Origin: CAVVUF01 sp963751425
GTDB lineage: Bacteria; Chloroflexota; Anaerolineae; Anaerolineales; UBA4823
DNA length: 64,000 nt
Reading direction: 5' to 3'
NCBI GenBank assembly: GCA_963751425.1
Contig: CAVVUF010000002.1
Span: 1,984,001 to 2,048,000, forward strand
Positions 48,537-57,613 of this stretch are shown here, one piece after another. The notes beneath the pieces are model-generated. The model was given only the letters and a program-made list of their open reading frames with translations, did not search any database and was not told the DNA's origin. The position numbers were made by a program, and so were the translations under genes. Positions within the stretch are counted from its first letter, which is position 1. Each line of letters begins with the position of its first letter.

Positions 48537-48665
48537 ATGATGAAAACTCAAAAAATGTTCAAGAAAACCATAATCGTTCTGCTGGCTGCCTTGGCTGCCT
48601 CGGGATTGCTAACTGCTTTGATGAACGTACAGCCTGCCCTGGCAAGCGTGAGCTGGAACTTCTAG
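48537..48665 (+). CDS. 42-residue secreted peptide precursor ending SVSWNF
   Basis: A small gene with a good ribosome site (GAGGTGAT just before two ATGs at 48537 and 48540) 45 bases after the S8 peptidase stop. The product has a basic N-terminus (KTQKMFKK), a hydrophobic core (TIIVLLAALAASGLLTALM) and a signal-peptidase site at PALA, leaving SVSWNF at the very C-terminus. That motif parallels the SVGWNS repeats of the upstream protease. A terminator-like hairpin follows. It could be a secreted signal peptide or a membrane-embedded partner; I know no family for it. Confidence 0.6.
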   Translation: MMKTQKMFKKTIIVLLAALAASGLLTALMNVQPALASVSWNF

Positions 48666-48700
48666 GGGATAAAAAGAAAAAAAAACTGAATATATGCTGG

Positions 48701-48745
48701 ACGAGAGGCTGTGGCATCGGAGGTGCTGCGGCCTCTTCGTTTAAA
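48701..48745 (+). terminator. Probable terminator after the S8/peptide operon
   Basis: ACGAGAGGCTG (48701-48711) pairs with CGGCCTCTTCGT (48729-48740) with one bulge, followed by TTAAATT. It would end the transcript of the protease and peptide genes. Confidence 0.5.
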
Positions 48746-48829
48746 TTCTCACCGCAGATGTGCTGGGAAGTGTAGAGAGAATAAATATGATTAAATTAGT
48801 CAGTGCTTTCTTTGGCTCTGAGGTAAACT

Positions 48830-50594
48830 CTAACCTGCAGATATAGCGAGGAGGAACCAGGATGCGTGGGGCAACCACTGTTCAGTCCAGCGCCAATCTG
48901 AATCCTGACCGGTCTGCGCCTGAGGCACCTGGAAGTCGATCCCCTCCTCGTCAAAGAAACCACCGGTGATGCCGTTGCAGATGCCCCCTGGCAGGTTAGC
49001 GTACTCCCAGGAGTCAAAGAACAGGTAGGGGGGATTGTTGCGGCCAGAGCCGTGCAGCATGCAGGAGTTGTAGGGATTCAAGCCCAAAATCCAGTTGAGC
49101 TGGTTTTGGGCATAAGACCTGGAGTTGGTTATATAAGTGCTTGTCGGATTTGAAATGAGGAGAAGCCAGGCGAGCAATCGAGGCCAGGGAGGCCAGACGA
49201 GCGTTCTCTCCCTGCCACCAGGGGGCGGTCTCAGTATCGTGGGGGAAGAAGAAGGCAGTGTGCTTTCCACCGGCTTTATTTTGCACGAGTTGACGGGCAT
49301 AGCCGAAAGGATTGGTCACCTCAGAGGTCAAAGACAACTCGAAGAGAAGTGAGCGCTGGATAGCATCCTTGATAATAGGTTTCTCCGGGTCCGGGGCAAT
49401 CCCCAGGTAAGCCAGCAGGCTGAGGAGGGGAAAGCCTGCATCCGCGGCGTGGAAGAATGGGCGATCATGGTCATCCGCGCGCCAGAAATTCGCATAGATT
49501 TCGGATGTGACCAGGCGGTCCATCAGGCTGTGGGCACGACGGCAGGCTGAAGCAAGGTAGAGCTCCTTATTGCTGGCTTTGAACAGTTCAGCAGCTGCCA
49601 GCAATGCACAGTAATCGTCGACGATGTTCTCTCTGCCATCGTTTGTCAATTCTGAATTGTGGTTTTCTAGGAAAATGAAGGCATCTTCAGCGGTTTCCAG
49701 ATAGTCCGGTGAATCATAATCGCCGCGTTCTCCGCAGGTGGAGGCAGCTGCCAAAGCAGCGATGCTAACGCCTGCACCTGAACGGAAGCTTGATTCATAA
49801 AGGGATGCCTGGGTGGCTTTGGATGTGGGAGCATAGGCATCTTTCTTTTCCGGATCTGCCAATTTAAAGCCGCGCATGGCTGGCGACAGACGTCGGTCTG
49901 CAGGGCGTTTCTCAGGTCCGAAACCGGATACAGTGATATAGAAAGAGCCACTTTGTCTATGGATACGCACAAGGTAATCGGCACCGAACAGGGCTTCATC
50001 TTGCATGCGGCGCAAGAGCTGGCGGTAATTCGGATCCCCTTTATGGTGCAGCTCTCGAATGGACTGGAGCAGGCTCCAGGCGACCATAGGGAGCTGCTGC
50101 GGGTTGAAGTAGGTGGAGAAGCACAGGTGAGAGAGGTGCTTGCCGTAGTCAGCCGTGGCATCATACCAGCCGCCGTGGACGTCCACCACTTTATGGGAGG
50201 AGTCGCTTTCAAAGGTTATACGGCGGTCGGCTCTGTCATTAGCACCAGAACAGCGCATGGATTTGAAATAGGCGACAACATTCGAGAGTGCCTGGCGTTC
50301 GAGCACCTGAGCCTGGATCAAGAAGGGAGCTGATGAAATTATCCCCTGGGAGGTGCTGCATTCCAAGCGGTAGGTGCTCTCAAGGGTGATGGAGGAGAAG
50401 TCAGCTGTCCAAAAGAACCAATCCTTCCAGCCGGGAACCGCGCCGGCCGCCACTGGTTTGTTATTGAGGATTTCTTTACCGGTGGCGTGGTCGAGCAAGC
50501 GTACAGATTCACACCGGTCGGTGGCTTTACCCTGGATGACTGCTGCCTTAGGCCCAATGGAATCGTACCCAATGTGGTTGGTGAGGATTTGCAT
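48830..50594 (-). CDS. Glycoside hydrolase family 9 (cellulase-like), one frameshift
   Basis: About 587 residues. An N-terminal Ig-like CelD_N domain (MQILTNHIGYD through APFLIQ) leads into an (alpha/alpha)6 barrel with GGWYDATADYGKHLSH, a variant of the GH9 D-A-G-D-Y-G-K motif that supplies the catalytic base. The C-terminal LNWILGLNPYNSCMLHGSG gives the conserved His loop. The frame breaks at about 49125-49135. GGAGG lies 5 bases before ATG 50594. No signal peptide is seen, so it may act on imported oligosaccharides. Confidence 0.82.
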
Positions 50595-50681
50595 GATAAC
50601 CTCCTGGCGTGGGGAAACAGAGAGCGCCGAGATTTTTTTTTAAGAATTCTCCACGTTCTTTGTGTATCAACTTTATCCTTT

Positions 50682-51188
50682 TTATCCTCGTCTTCTTAAT
50701 AGCCAGGTAAAAAAGGCAAAGGCCGCACCGAAAGCTGCGCCGAAGAGCAAGGCTTGAGGCTTATCGAGCAAGACTTTGCTGTCTTCACTCAGGTTGAGCT
50801 GGTTGGTGATAGCCAAGCCAACAAAAGTTTGCTGGGCAGTCATTTCACCGCCCACGACCATGACCTGCGCACCGCCGTTGGAAATCTGGCTGTTACCACC
50901 GGTGATGATAAACTGTGCACCGCCATTGGTGACCTGCATATCACGGCCGGCCACGATCGTCATGGCACCGCTATCCTGGATATGTATATCACCTTCGGCG
51001 CGAGCGATGGCGGCAAATGAATTGTTGAGGTTGAGATTGCCCTGGGCATTGGCGCTGACCGCGAAGCTACTTTCTAGTTGAAGGTTTTCACCGATAACTT
51101 CCTTGGTGAATTGTCCTGGTTCAAGGGTCTCAGCTTCGAGAGGGACAGACGGCTCGTTTTCGGTTGGTTCAGGGGTTAGGTTGTCCAT
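50682..51188 (-). CDS. Membrane-anchored protein with six 16-residue solenoid repeats
   Basis: A 168-residue protein with an acidic N-terminus, then six contiguous 16-residue repeats (residues ~35-130), for example DMQVTNGGAQFIITGG and NSQISNGGAQVMVVGG. The C-terminus has one helix (ALLFGAAFGAAFAFFTWLL) and an RRRG tail. The repeats suggest a short beta-solenoid held on the membrane. I do not recognise a named family. ATG 51188 has GGAGT upstream; the frame is open to 51254 without similarity. Confidence 0.6.
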   Translation of the reverse strand: MDNLTPEPTENEPSVPLEAETLEPGQFTKEVIGENLQLESSFAVSANAQGNLNLNNSFAAIARAEGDIHIQDSGAMTIVAGRDMQVTNGGAQFIITGGNSQISNGGAQVMVVGGEMTAQQTFVGLAITNQLNLSEDSKVLLDKPQALLFGAAFGAAFAFFTWLLRRRG

Positions 51189-51363
51189 GGTATTACTCCT
51201 TTTTTTTGACGAACAGACGAATATTTTTTTGTTGATCCAGATAAAATCGCTCAAATCGCTGACCTATGAAACATATAATTCATCAATTTCTTGCCCCAAA
51301 AAATGTTAAAGATCATTATTAACATTGGTTTAACAATGCGTCTTGTTATTCTAAAGATCTTCT

Positions 51364-51867
51364 TTATTTCATCCCGACCCAATCGATATCGATCTTTGCG
51401 CGCTCTCCCAAACGTTCCATAAGCTCACCGGTATGGTGCTGGAGATGGCGGATGTTATAAATCTGCAGCTCCAGCTTGCCAAAGGGCAGCCAGGAAAAAC
51501 CAGAGGTTTGAGAATCCAGGTCGAGAGATGGGAATTTCTCTTTCACATCCTGGACACAGAACTCTAAGTATTCAAGAATTTCTACCTTGGTATACGGCTC
51601 ACCGATCTGGGGCTTGCCTTGGGACGTTTTGGGGTAAGACCCCATCTGCTCGTAATGAAGGCGGTGCTGCGCCCAGGCGGTGAATTTCTCGCTCTTTTCT
51701 TGTGCATACAGGTGGGTGTAAAACAGAGCATGATAAGCGATATGCCAGAACTGGTTGCGATCTCCGGGGTCGTTCCAAAGCGCCTCCGGGCATTTGAGAA
51801 CAGCTTGCTTCAACATTTCGAAGGACGCCAAATACTGTGAAAGGACGGGCTCTTGAAGTCTTGACAT
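51364..51867 (-). CDS. DinB-like four-helix protein
   Basis: A 167-residue protein with a DinB-superfamily pattern: FWHIAYHALFYTHLY in helix 2 and NIRHLQHHTGELME in the last helix supply a His triad for metal. DinB-like proteins include thiol transferases using bacillithiol or mycothiol. AGGAGGA precedes the ATG. It appears as a single-gene unit. Confidence 0.75.
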   Translation of the reverse strand: MSRLQEPVLSQYLASFEMLKQAVLKCPEALWNDPGDRNQFWHIAYHALFYTHLYAQEKSEKFTAWAQHRLHYEQMGSYPKTSQGKPQIGEPYTKVEILEYLEFCVQDVKEKFPSLDLDSQTSGFSWLPFGKLELQIYNIRHLQHHTGELMERLGERAKIDIDWVGMK

Positions 51868-52106
51868 TGCTTCCTCCTGGATCGACCAATCTAGTATACA
51901 CCCATCTGTACGACTCTACCTCCAAAAGATGTTTTCAATCGTATCAATTCGGAGAATGTGGGGCTCTTTGTAGAAAGATCAGATCGGTTCTAATCAGATC
52001 GCGGATTGAATTCAGCAGTGGAGGAAACCGGATACAATGAAAGATAAGCAACCATCGAATTCTTTTATCAGCTATGCCATCAGAAGCGAATGCTCCCTTC
52101 TTGTGG

Positions 52107-52112
52107 TATAAT
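52107..52112 (+). promoter_or_regulatory. Extended -10 promoter TGGTATAAT
   Basis: TATAAT (52107-52112) is preceded by TGG, an extended -10 form; no -35 box is evident. Transcription would start near 52119. The 51868-52220 gap otherwise holds only the hairpin at 52153. Confidence 0.5.
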
Positions 52113-52152
52113 AGAACTATCTAAACACCAGATTTCGCGAAAGAACCGATTG

Positions 52153-52181
52153 CCGCCATTCTGTTTTGAGTGGCGGTTTTT
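52153..52181 (+). terminator. Intrinsic-terminator-like hairpin in the leader of the CarD-like gene
   Basis: CCGCCA (52153-52158) pairs with TGGCGG (52171-52176), followed by five T (52177-52181). It lies about 35-60 bases after the predicted transcription start and before the gene, so it may be an attenuator or end a ~60-nt small RNA. Confidence 0.5.
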
Positions 52182-52220
52182 CACACCAGAAATTTGTTAT
52201 CGTTAGAAATGAGGCCCGGC

Positions 52221-52697
52221 ATGGTATTTCAGGTAGGCGATAAGGTTATTCATAAACGCTATGGCCTGGGGGAGGTCATCGAGCTGGACGAGAAAGAATT
52301 CTCAGGCCGCCCAACTTCCTGTTATGTGGTACGCATCCGAGACCTGACGATGTGGGTTCCGGCAGAAGAAACCGATCAATCAAGCTTACGGTTGCCAACT
52401 CCCCGAGATGAGTTCGAAGAATTGTTCGCGATTTTGCAAGGTGTTGGGGAACCGCTGCCCAATGATCGCTTTCAACGCAAGACGCAGCTCTACGAAAATA
52501 TGAAAGATGGCGGATTAGAAGGCATCTGCCGGGTTATCCGCGACTTGACCTTGTTGGGTACTACGAAAAAATTAAATGTGGACGATCGCTCCGTTTTGGA
52601 GCGGGCGGAAAGTTTTCTGGTCAATGAGTGGATGCTTTCGTTCTCAATCTCTCAGGCTCAAGCCCAGCGTGAGTTGAATCAATTATTGGGGATTTAA
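52221..52697 (+). CDS. CarD family transcriptional regulator
   Basis: A 158-residue protein with an N-terminal CarD/TRCF RNA-polymerase-interaction Tudor-like domain (MVFQVGDKVIHKRYGLGEV, SCYVVRIRDLTMWVPAEE) and a helical C-terminal DNA-binding domain (RSVLERAESFLVNEWMLSFS). CarD stabilises open promoter complexes by binding RNAP beta. Start 52221 has GAGG 7 bases upstream; ATGs also occur at 52170 and 52209. Its stop overlaps the convergent flippase stop by 4 bases. The leader hairpin suggests attenuated expression. Confidence 0.82.
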   Translation: MVFQVGDKVIHKRYGLGEVIELDEKEFSGRPTSCYVVRIRDLTMWVPAEETDQSSLRLPTPRDEFEELFAILQGVGEPLPNDRFQRKTQLYENMKDGGLEGICRVIRDLTLLGTTKKLNVDDRSVLERAESFLVNEWMLSFSISQAQAQRELNQLLGI

Positions 52698-55240
52698 CCC
52701 TTAACAAGATTTACCCGTTCTTCTGTCAGCAGCTTGGCTTCTAGCATAGCTTCTGGCCGCATGGTGATCGGGAAGCGGTTGTGCAAAGGGCTGATTTTCG
52801 CGCCCCATTGACTGGGCAGGACGAAGACGACGTTGACTACCGGGCGCAGGAAACCGACCAATTGGTAAGCCTCGACCGTCTCTTTCAACCCGGCATTGTC
52901 CCAACCTCCTGCCAGTGCATAGAAGAAAAAGAACACCGGCATGCAGGGTACCAGCCCAATGAAGAACAGAATAATGCTTGAAATCTCATCGCCGTGCCAT
53001 ATAAATTTGGCGATCAGGCTCAAGAAAAGGTAATGTAATGTTGCGGCCAACAATGGCGCAGCCAGAGATTGCCAGAAATAAAAACGCTGGGGAAAACAGA
53101 ACTTGTGAGCAACAAAGTATGCTACAACACCACGTGTCAGGATTCCCACAAAATAGGCGATGATTAGCGCCTCAATTTGGAGTCGCGGCAGCAGCGTAAC
53201 TAACAATCCGATGCGAATGACCTGCTCACCCAAGATCATGATGGCGCGCAACCCCGGACGGTTCGAGCCTAAAAAGATGGCATCGCCCAGCCAACCAAAA
53301 AATTGAATCGTGCCGAAAATAGTCAATGGGATGGCAAGCAGTGCCGCTCGCTGGAATTCCTCCCCCGATGAGCCTAAGATGAACTTGGGCGCGACAACCA
53401 GCATTATTGCACCCAGGGCAGCGCTGGAGATAGCTCCCCATTTATAGGACTGCACGCTGTAGTACTGGCTCAGCTTCTTGTATCCGCTGGAGAGCGCTTC
53501 GGAAATTGCTGGCATGACTCCATCGAAAAGATTGGTGGATACTGTGAAAGCCATCAAGAAGTTGCCTGCCATAATCCAATTCCCCCAGGTCTCGGCGTAG
53601 TTAACCAGGCTATTTTGCGTTACCCAGATTTCGATAGCGGCACCGGCTGCCACCAGCACTCCGCCAAGCATTTCAAAAACTCCAAACCTGAAAGTCTCCT
53701 TGATAATGCCCCAATCAAAATGCGCCATGAAGAGCACACTGGCTCTGTAACCGAGGCGTTTATAGAGCCACATGCCCAGCAGGAACAGCCCGAATTCCAT
53801 TGCGTAGGCGGCCGCACCTAAGCCGATAAGCCCGCCCATGGCTGGACCGATCGCCGGGTGCGTTTTGCCCCAGGCATAGAAAACCGGTACCAACGCCAAT
53901 TGAGATAGGGTCGGCATGAAGATCAGCCAGGAGGCATCGATGTAACGAGCGTAATCATTGCGCTGTAAGGCATTCAGTGTACTGCGGAATACCCCATAAA
54001 AGCCAGGGATCTGGATGAGGGCATGCACGACGATGCTCCAGGATAAAAGGGCATAGGATGTGTGCACAACTCCCAGGCTGGTGAAAGCTACCACCAGTGC
54101 CACCTGGATGGCTCCTGAAAGCGCCTGCCACCACACAAATACCTGCATATACTTAAAACCACGCTGAGGATCGCTGACACGATACTGGCTGAGGAACTTC
54201 ATCGATGCCATGGCGGTGCCCATATCGAAGATTGCCCAAGCCCACCCAAATAGCTGCGTCACACGTCCCCATAGACCGATTGCCTGGGCGGAAGGTAATA
54301 TAAATTGGGGCAGGATCAGGTTCTGGTAAATGATCAATGGGATAAAAAGCAGGATGCCGAGTCCCATCCCTACCATCAAGCCTGAAAGTGGACGGTGGAA
54401 GCCAACCTTTTCCCAATCCGTCCTGGCTTCCTGCTTCTCAAATTTCTCGCGGTCCGCGACGAGAGAATCCAAAGCCTCGGGATGTTTGAGACTGAAACGC
54501 CTGACCACCACGAAGAGGGTGAAGAAGAAGACCAGCTCGGCAGCCAAGAAGATAAATAGGACTTTGCGATCGCCTGCGTGGGGCACGGGGGAGGCGGGAT
54601 AATCAGCAAAGGACAAAGGCTCAGCCCCTGCAGCGCGCTCCACGAGATGGTAGATCAAATAATTGAAATAGCCCCATTCCTGGATCTGTGGGTTTGCCCC
54701 GTCCGAGAGCCAGGGTGAAAAGACAAAGGTGTTCCCGGAGACCTGGAGTAATATATCCTCAGCACCATCGTAGGTCGTGACGAGCGCTTGTGAACCGGAA
54801 TCCAGCTCTTGGATGATCGAACGTTCGCGCACCTGCGGTGCGCTGTTCCAAACAATTTCATCCAGGATGGGATCGTTCACACCGTCAGCCTTGACCAGGC
54901 TGACAGCCTCCTTCGCCGTGTTGAGCGTGACGGACTGACCCAGAAGTGTGTGCACATCTGCAGGGGAGGTGCCTTCTCTCAGCACCAGCACCAGGCCAGC
55001 GCCAGCCTGCACCCGCTCTGCGATGGTTAGTGCTGAAGGATACTCGCCGTTCAAAACGAAGACTTCAGCGGTAGTAGGATCGTCGACAAGCGTGTAGCCT
55101 GCCAGTGAAAGAGCTGTTTTCACGCCACCATCGGGACCAGCATAGAATACTTCGCGCTGTGCTGAAACTTCAGTTTGAACCGGGGCGCATGCGGAGAGAA
55201 GAAGGACAAACAAGAGGGGGAGGATGACAAGTTTTTTCAT
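52694..55240 (-). CDS. Lipoprotein/GATase-like domain fused to a Wzx/MviN-type flippase
   Basis: An 848-residue protein. A lipoprotein signal peptide (LLFVLLLSAC) leads into a ~200-residue extracytoplasmic domain of the GATase-like type (AEVFVLNGEYPSALTIAERV; VRERSIIQELDSGSQALVTT). After a first membrane helix (VLFIFLAAELVFFFTLFVVV) comes a ~550-residue MATE/polysaccharide-flippase-like region with about 12-14 helices. I know of no standard family with a lipidated domain ahead of a flippase, so this is a notable fusion. It may export a lipid-linked saccharide. It could also be two fused neighbours; the frame is intact throughout. Confidence 0.65.
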   Translation of the reverse strand: MKKLVILPLLFVLLLSACAPVQTEVSAQREVFYAGPDGGVKTALSLAGYTLVDDPTTAEVFVLNGEYPSALTIAERVQAGAGLVLVLREGTSPADVHTLLGQSVTLNTAKEAVSLVKADGVNDPILDEIVWNSAPQVRERSIIQELDSGSQALVTTYDGAEDILLQVSGNTFVFSPWLSDGANPQIQEWGYFNYLIYHLVERAAGAEPLSFADYPASPVPHAGDRKVLFIFLAAELVFFFTLFVVVRRFSLKHPEALDSLVADREKFEKQEARTDWEKVGFHRPLSGLMVGMGLGILLFIPLIIYQNLILPQFILPSAQAIGLWGRVTQLFGWAWAIFDMGTAMASMKFLSQYRVSDPQRGFKYMQVFVWWQALSGAIQVALVVAFTSLGVVHTSYALLSWSIVVHALIQIPGFYGVFRSTLNALQRNDYARYIDASWLIFMPTLSQLALVPVFYAWGKTHPAIGPAMGGLIGLGAAAYAMEFGLFLLGMWLYKRLGYRASVLFMAHFDWGIIKETFRFGVFEMLGGVLVAAGAAIEIWVTQNSLVNYAETWGNWIMAGNFLMAFTVSTNLFDGVMPAISEALSSGYKKLSQYYSVQSYKWGAISSAALGAIMLVVAPKFILGSSGEEFQRAALLAIPLTIFGTIQFFGWLGDAIFLGSNRPGLRAIMILGEQVIRIGLLVTLLPRLQIEALIIAYFVGILTRGVVAYFVAHKFCFPQRFYFWQSLAAPLLAATLHYLFLSLIAKFIWHGDEISSIILFFIGLVPCMPVFFFFYALAGGWDNAGLKETVEAYQLVGFLRPVVNVVFVLPSQWGAKISPLHNRFPITMRPEAMLEAKLLTEERVNLVKG

Positions 55241-55324
55241 TTTGTAAGGTAGGTCTCTTGATTTGGTTAATCATACCGAAAATTCGAATAATCGGCAATG
55301 CAGATCGTTTAATTGTGGTTCCTC

Positions 55325-55352
55325 TTGACAGCCTTAGGGAGTGGATTATAAT
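55325..55352 (+). promoter_or_regulatory. Consensus promoter TTGACA-16-TATAAT
   Basis: Both boxes are perfect: TTGACA at 55325-55330 and TATAAT at 55347-55352. It drives the MarR-ABC exporter operon. Confidence 0.7.
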
Positions 55353-55382
55353 TTAGTCGCCTAAATGTTAGTTGGCTAACTA
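55351..55382 (+). promoter_or_regulatory. Two tandem MarR-type operator dyads
   Basis: ATTTAG-TCGC-CTAAAT (55351-55366) overlaps the -10 box, and TAGTT-GGCT-AACTA (55369-55382) follows at once over the transcription start. Both fit MarR operator style (TTAG...CTAA), so MarR probably represses its own operon. Confidence 0.6.
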
Positions 55383-55416
55383 TTATATGACTAAACAATG
55401 TAAATTAGAGGTAAAC

Positions 55417-55862
55417 ATGCAAAAACCGCAACCTGAAACCCTAAATTCCTTAATGGCACAAAATTGCCACCTGCACCATATGCGTGCCCACCAGCTTTTC
55501 GAAGCCATTGGTCTTTACCGTGGACAGCCTCCTGTCCTTTTTGCTTTGTGGGAGCGGGAGGGGCAGACCCAGACCGAGCTGGCGGAGAAGCTGCGCATCG
55601 CACCGGCTACCATCACGAAGATGCTGCAGCGCATGGAGAAAACCGGATTTGTACAGCGTAAGCCGGATGCAGAAGACCAGCGTATCTCACGCGTCTACCT
55701 GACCGAGGCCGGTCACGCTGTTCAAAGCCAGGTCGAAGCCGTTTGGAAAATCATGGATGAAGAAACCTTTGCACAATTTACAGCGGAAGAAAGGGGGTGC
55801 TGCACCGCTTTTTGCTGCAGATCCGCCAGAATCTACTCCAATCAACCGGAGAAAAAGCATGA
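55417..55862 (+). CDS. MarR family transcriptional regulator, one frameshift near 3' end
   Basis: About 148 residues. The winged helix has TQTELAEKLRIAPATITKML, ending in the wing VQRKPDAEDQRISRVYLTEA. The frame breaks in a G5 run (55793-55797); one extra G gives LHRFLLQIRQNLLQSTGEKA and a TGA at 55860-55862 that overlaps the ATG of the first ABC gene. GAGGT precedes ATG 55417. It likely senses a substrate of the exporter. Confidence 0.85.
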
Positions 55863-57611
55863 ACTCAGCTTTGAAACTGGCAAAATATGTAAAGCCTTAC
55901 TGGCGTTGGGCGGTCCTGGCTCCGCTTTTGATGATGCTGGAAGTGACCATGGACCTGATGCAGCCGCGCATGGTCCAGCGCATCGTCGATGAAGGCATCG
56001 CTAAACTCGATATGACTGTGGTCATCCAGACTGGGCTATTGATGGTGGGGCTGGCATGATCGGCGCGATGGGCGGCATGAGCAACGGGCTCTTTGCTGAA
56101 ATGACTTCCCAGAGTTTCGGGGCTGACCTGCGGGAATCGCTCTTCCGCAAAGTGCAGACCTTTTCTTTCAGCAACCTGGATGAGCTGGAAACCGGGCAGC
56201 TGATCACGCGCCTGACCAATGATGTGACCCAGGTGCAGGAAGCCATGGTGATGATCCTGCGCATGCTGGTGCGCGCGCCGCTGCTGCTGGTGGGCAGCCT
56301 GGTCATGGCGATCATCACTTGCCCGCAGCTGGCCTTCTTGCCGCTCATTTTGATGCCGATCGAACTGCTGGCGGTGTATCTGATCGTCACCAAGGCCACT
56401 CCGCTTTTCACCCGGGTGCAGGAGCGCCTGGATGTGCTGAACGAGGTGATGCAGGAGAACCTGGCCGGGGTGCGGGTGGTAAAAGCCTTTGTGAGGCGCG
56501 GCACGAAGAGACCCGCTTTGGCAAAGCTAATCAAAACCTGACGGACCAAAACGTCGTGGCCGGGCGCACCGTGGCGATCATGCCTGCCTTCATGATGCTG
56601 ACCATGAACCTGGGCATTGTCGGAGTGCTGTGGTTTGGCGGGAGGTTCGGTCACGCAGGGGACCATGCAGATTGGCCAGATCATTGCCTTTGTCAACTAC
56701 CTGATGACCACCCTGTTTTCGCTGATGATGGTCAGCCAGCTGGTCATCCAGCTGGCCCGGGCTGAGGCCTCGGCCAAACGCATCCAGGAAGTGATCGAGA
56801 GTAGCCCGAGGTGCAGGACCAGCCGGATGCGCAGACAAGTGCTCTCTCCGCAGGGCCGGGTGGCTTTTGAAAATGTGACCTTTTGTTACGACGGCGACGG
56901 CGGCGACCCGGTCTTGAAAGGGGTCAGCTTCACGGCTGAACCCGGGCAGACGGTGGCCCTGTTGGGCACCACCGGGGCGGGAAAATCCAGCCTGGTGCAT
57001 CTCATCCCGCGTTTTTACGATGTAACTGCCGGCCGGGTGACGGTGGATGGGGTGGATGTGCGCGACCTGGACCAGGAGATCCTGCGCCGCAATATCGGCA
57101 TTGCCCTGCAGGAAGTGGTGCTGTTCAGCGGCACCATCCGCGACAACATCCGCTATGGGCGACCGGACGCGACCGATGAGGAAGTGATCGCGGCGGCCAA
57201 GGCAGCCCAGGCGCACGAATTTATCCTATCCTTCCCGGATGGCTATGACACCCAGCTCGGGCAGCGCGGCGTCAACCTTTCCGGCGGGCAAAAACAGCGC
57301 ATTGCCATCGCCCGGGCCTTGCTGCTGAAACCGGCCATCTTGATCCTGGATGACAGCACCAGCGCGGTGGATGTGGAGACGGAAAGCCGAATCCAGGATG
57401 CCTGGAAGAGATCATGCACAAGCGCAAAGCTGAATCGGCCCATCACCAGCTTCGTCATCGCCCAGCGCATCAGCACGGTGCTGAAAGCCGACAAGATCCT
57501 GGTGCTGGATGACGGGCAGATTGCCGCCGAAGGCACGCACCGCGAGCTGATGAGATCCAGCCCGATTTACCGCGAGATTTACGAGTCGCAGCTGGCAATG
57601 GAGTGGCATAG
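55859..57611 (+). CDS. ABC exporter subunit 1 (fused membrane and ATPase domains), several frameshifts
   Basis: About 580 residues when indels are bridged. The membrane domain begins MNSALKLAKYVKPYWRWAVL and runs through RLTNDVTQVQEAMVM. The ATPase has Walker A LLGTTGAGKSS, Q-loop NIGIALQEVVLF, signature LSGGQKQRIAIARAL and Walker B AILILDDSTSAVD; the usual catalytic Glu after Walker B is Asp (DD), as in the degenerate half of heterodimeric exporters. Breaks lie near 56055, 56500, 56640, 56805, 56840, 57395 and 57440. The last fragment reads past to 57669, but the natural end is probably TAG 57609-57611. Confidence 0.8.
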
Positions 57612-57613
57612 AC

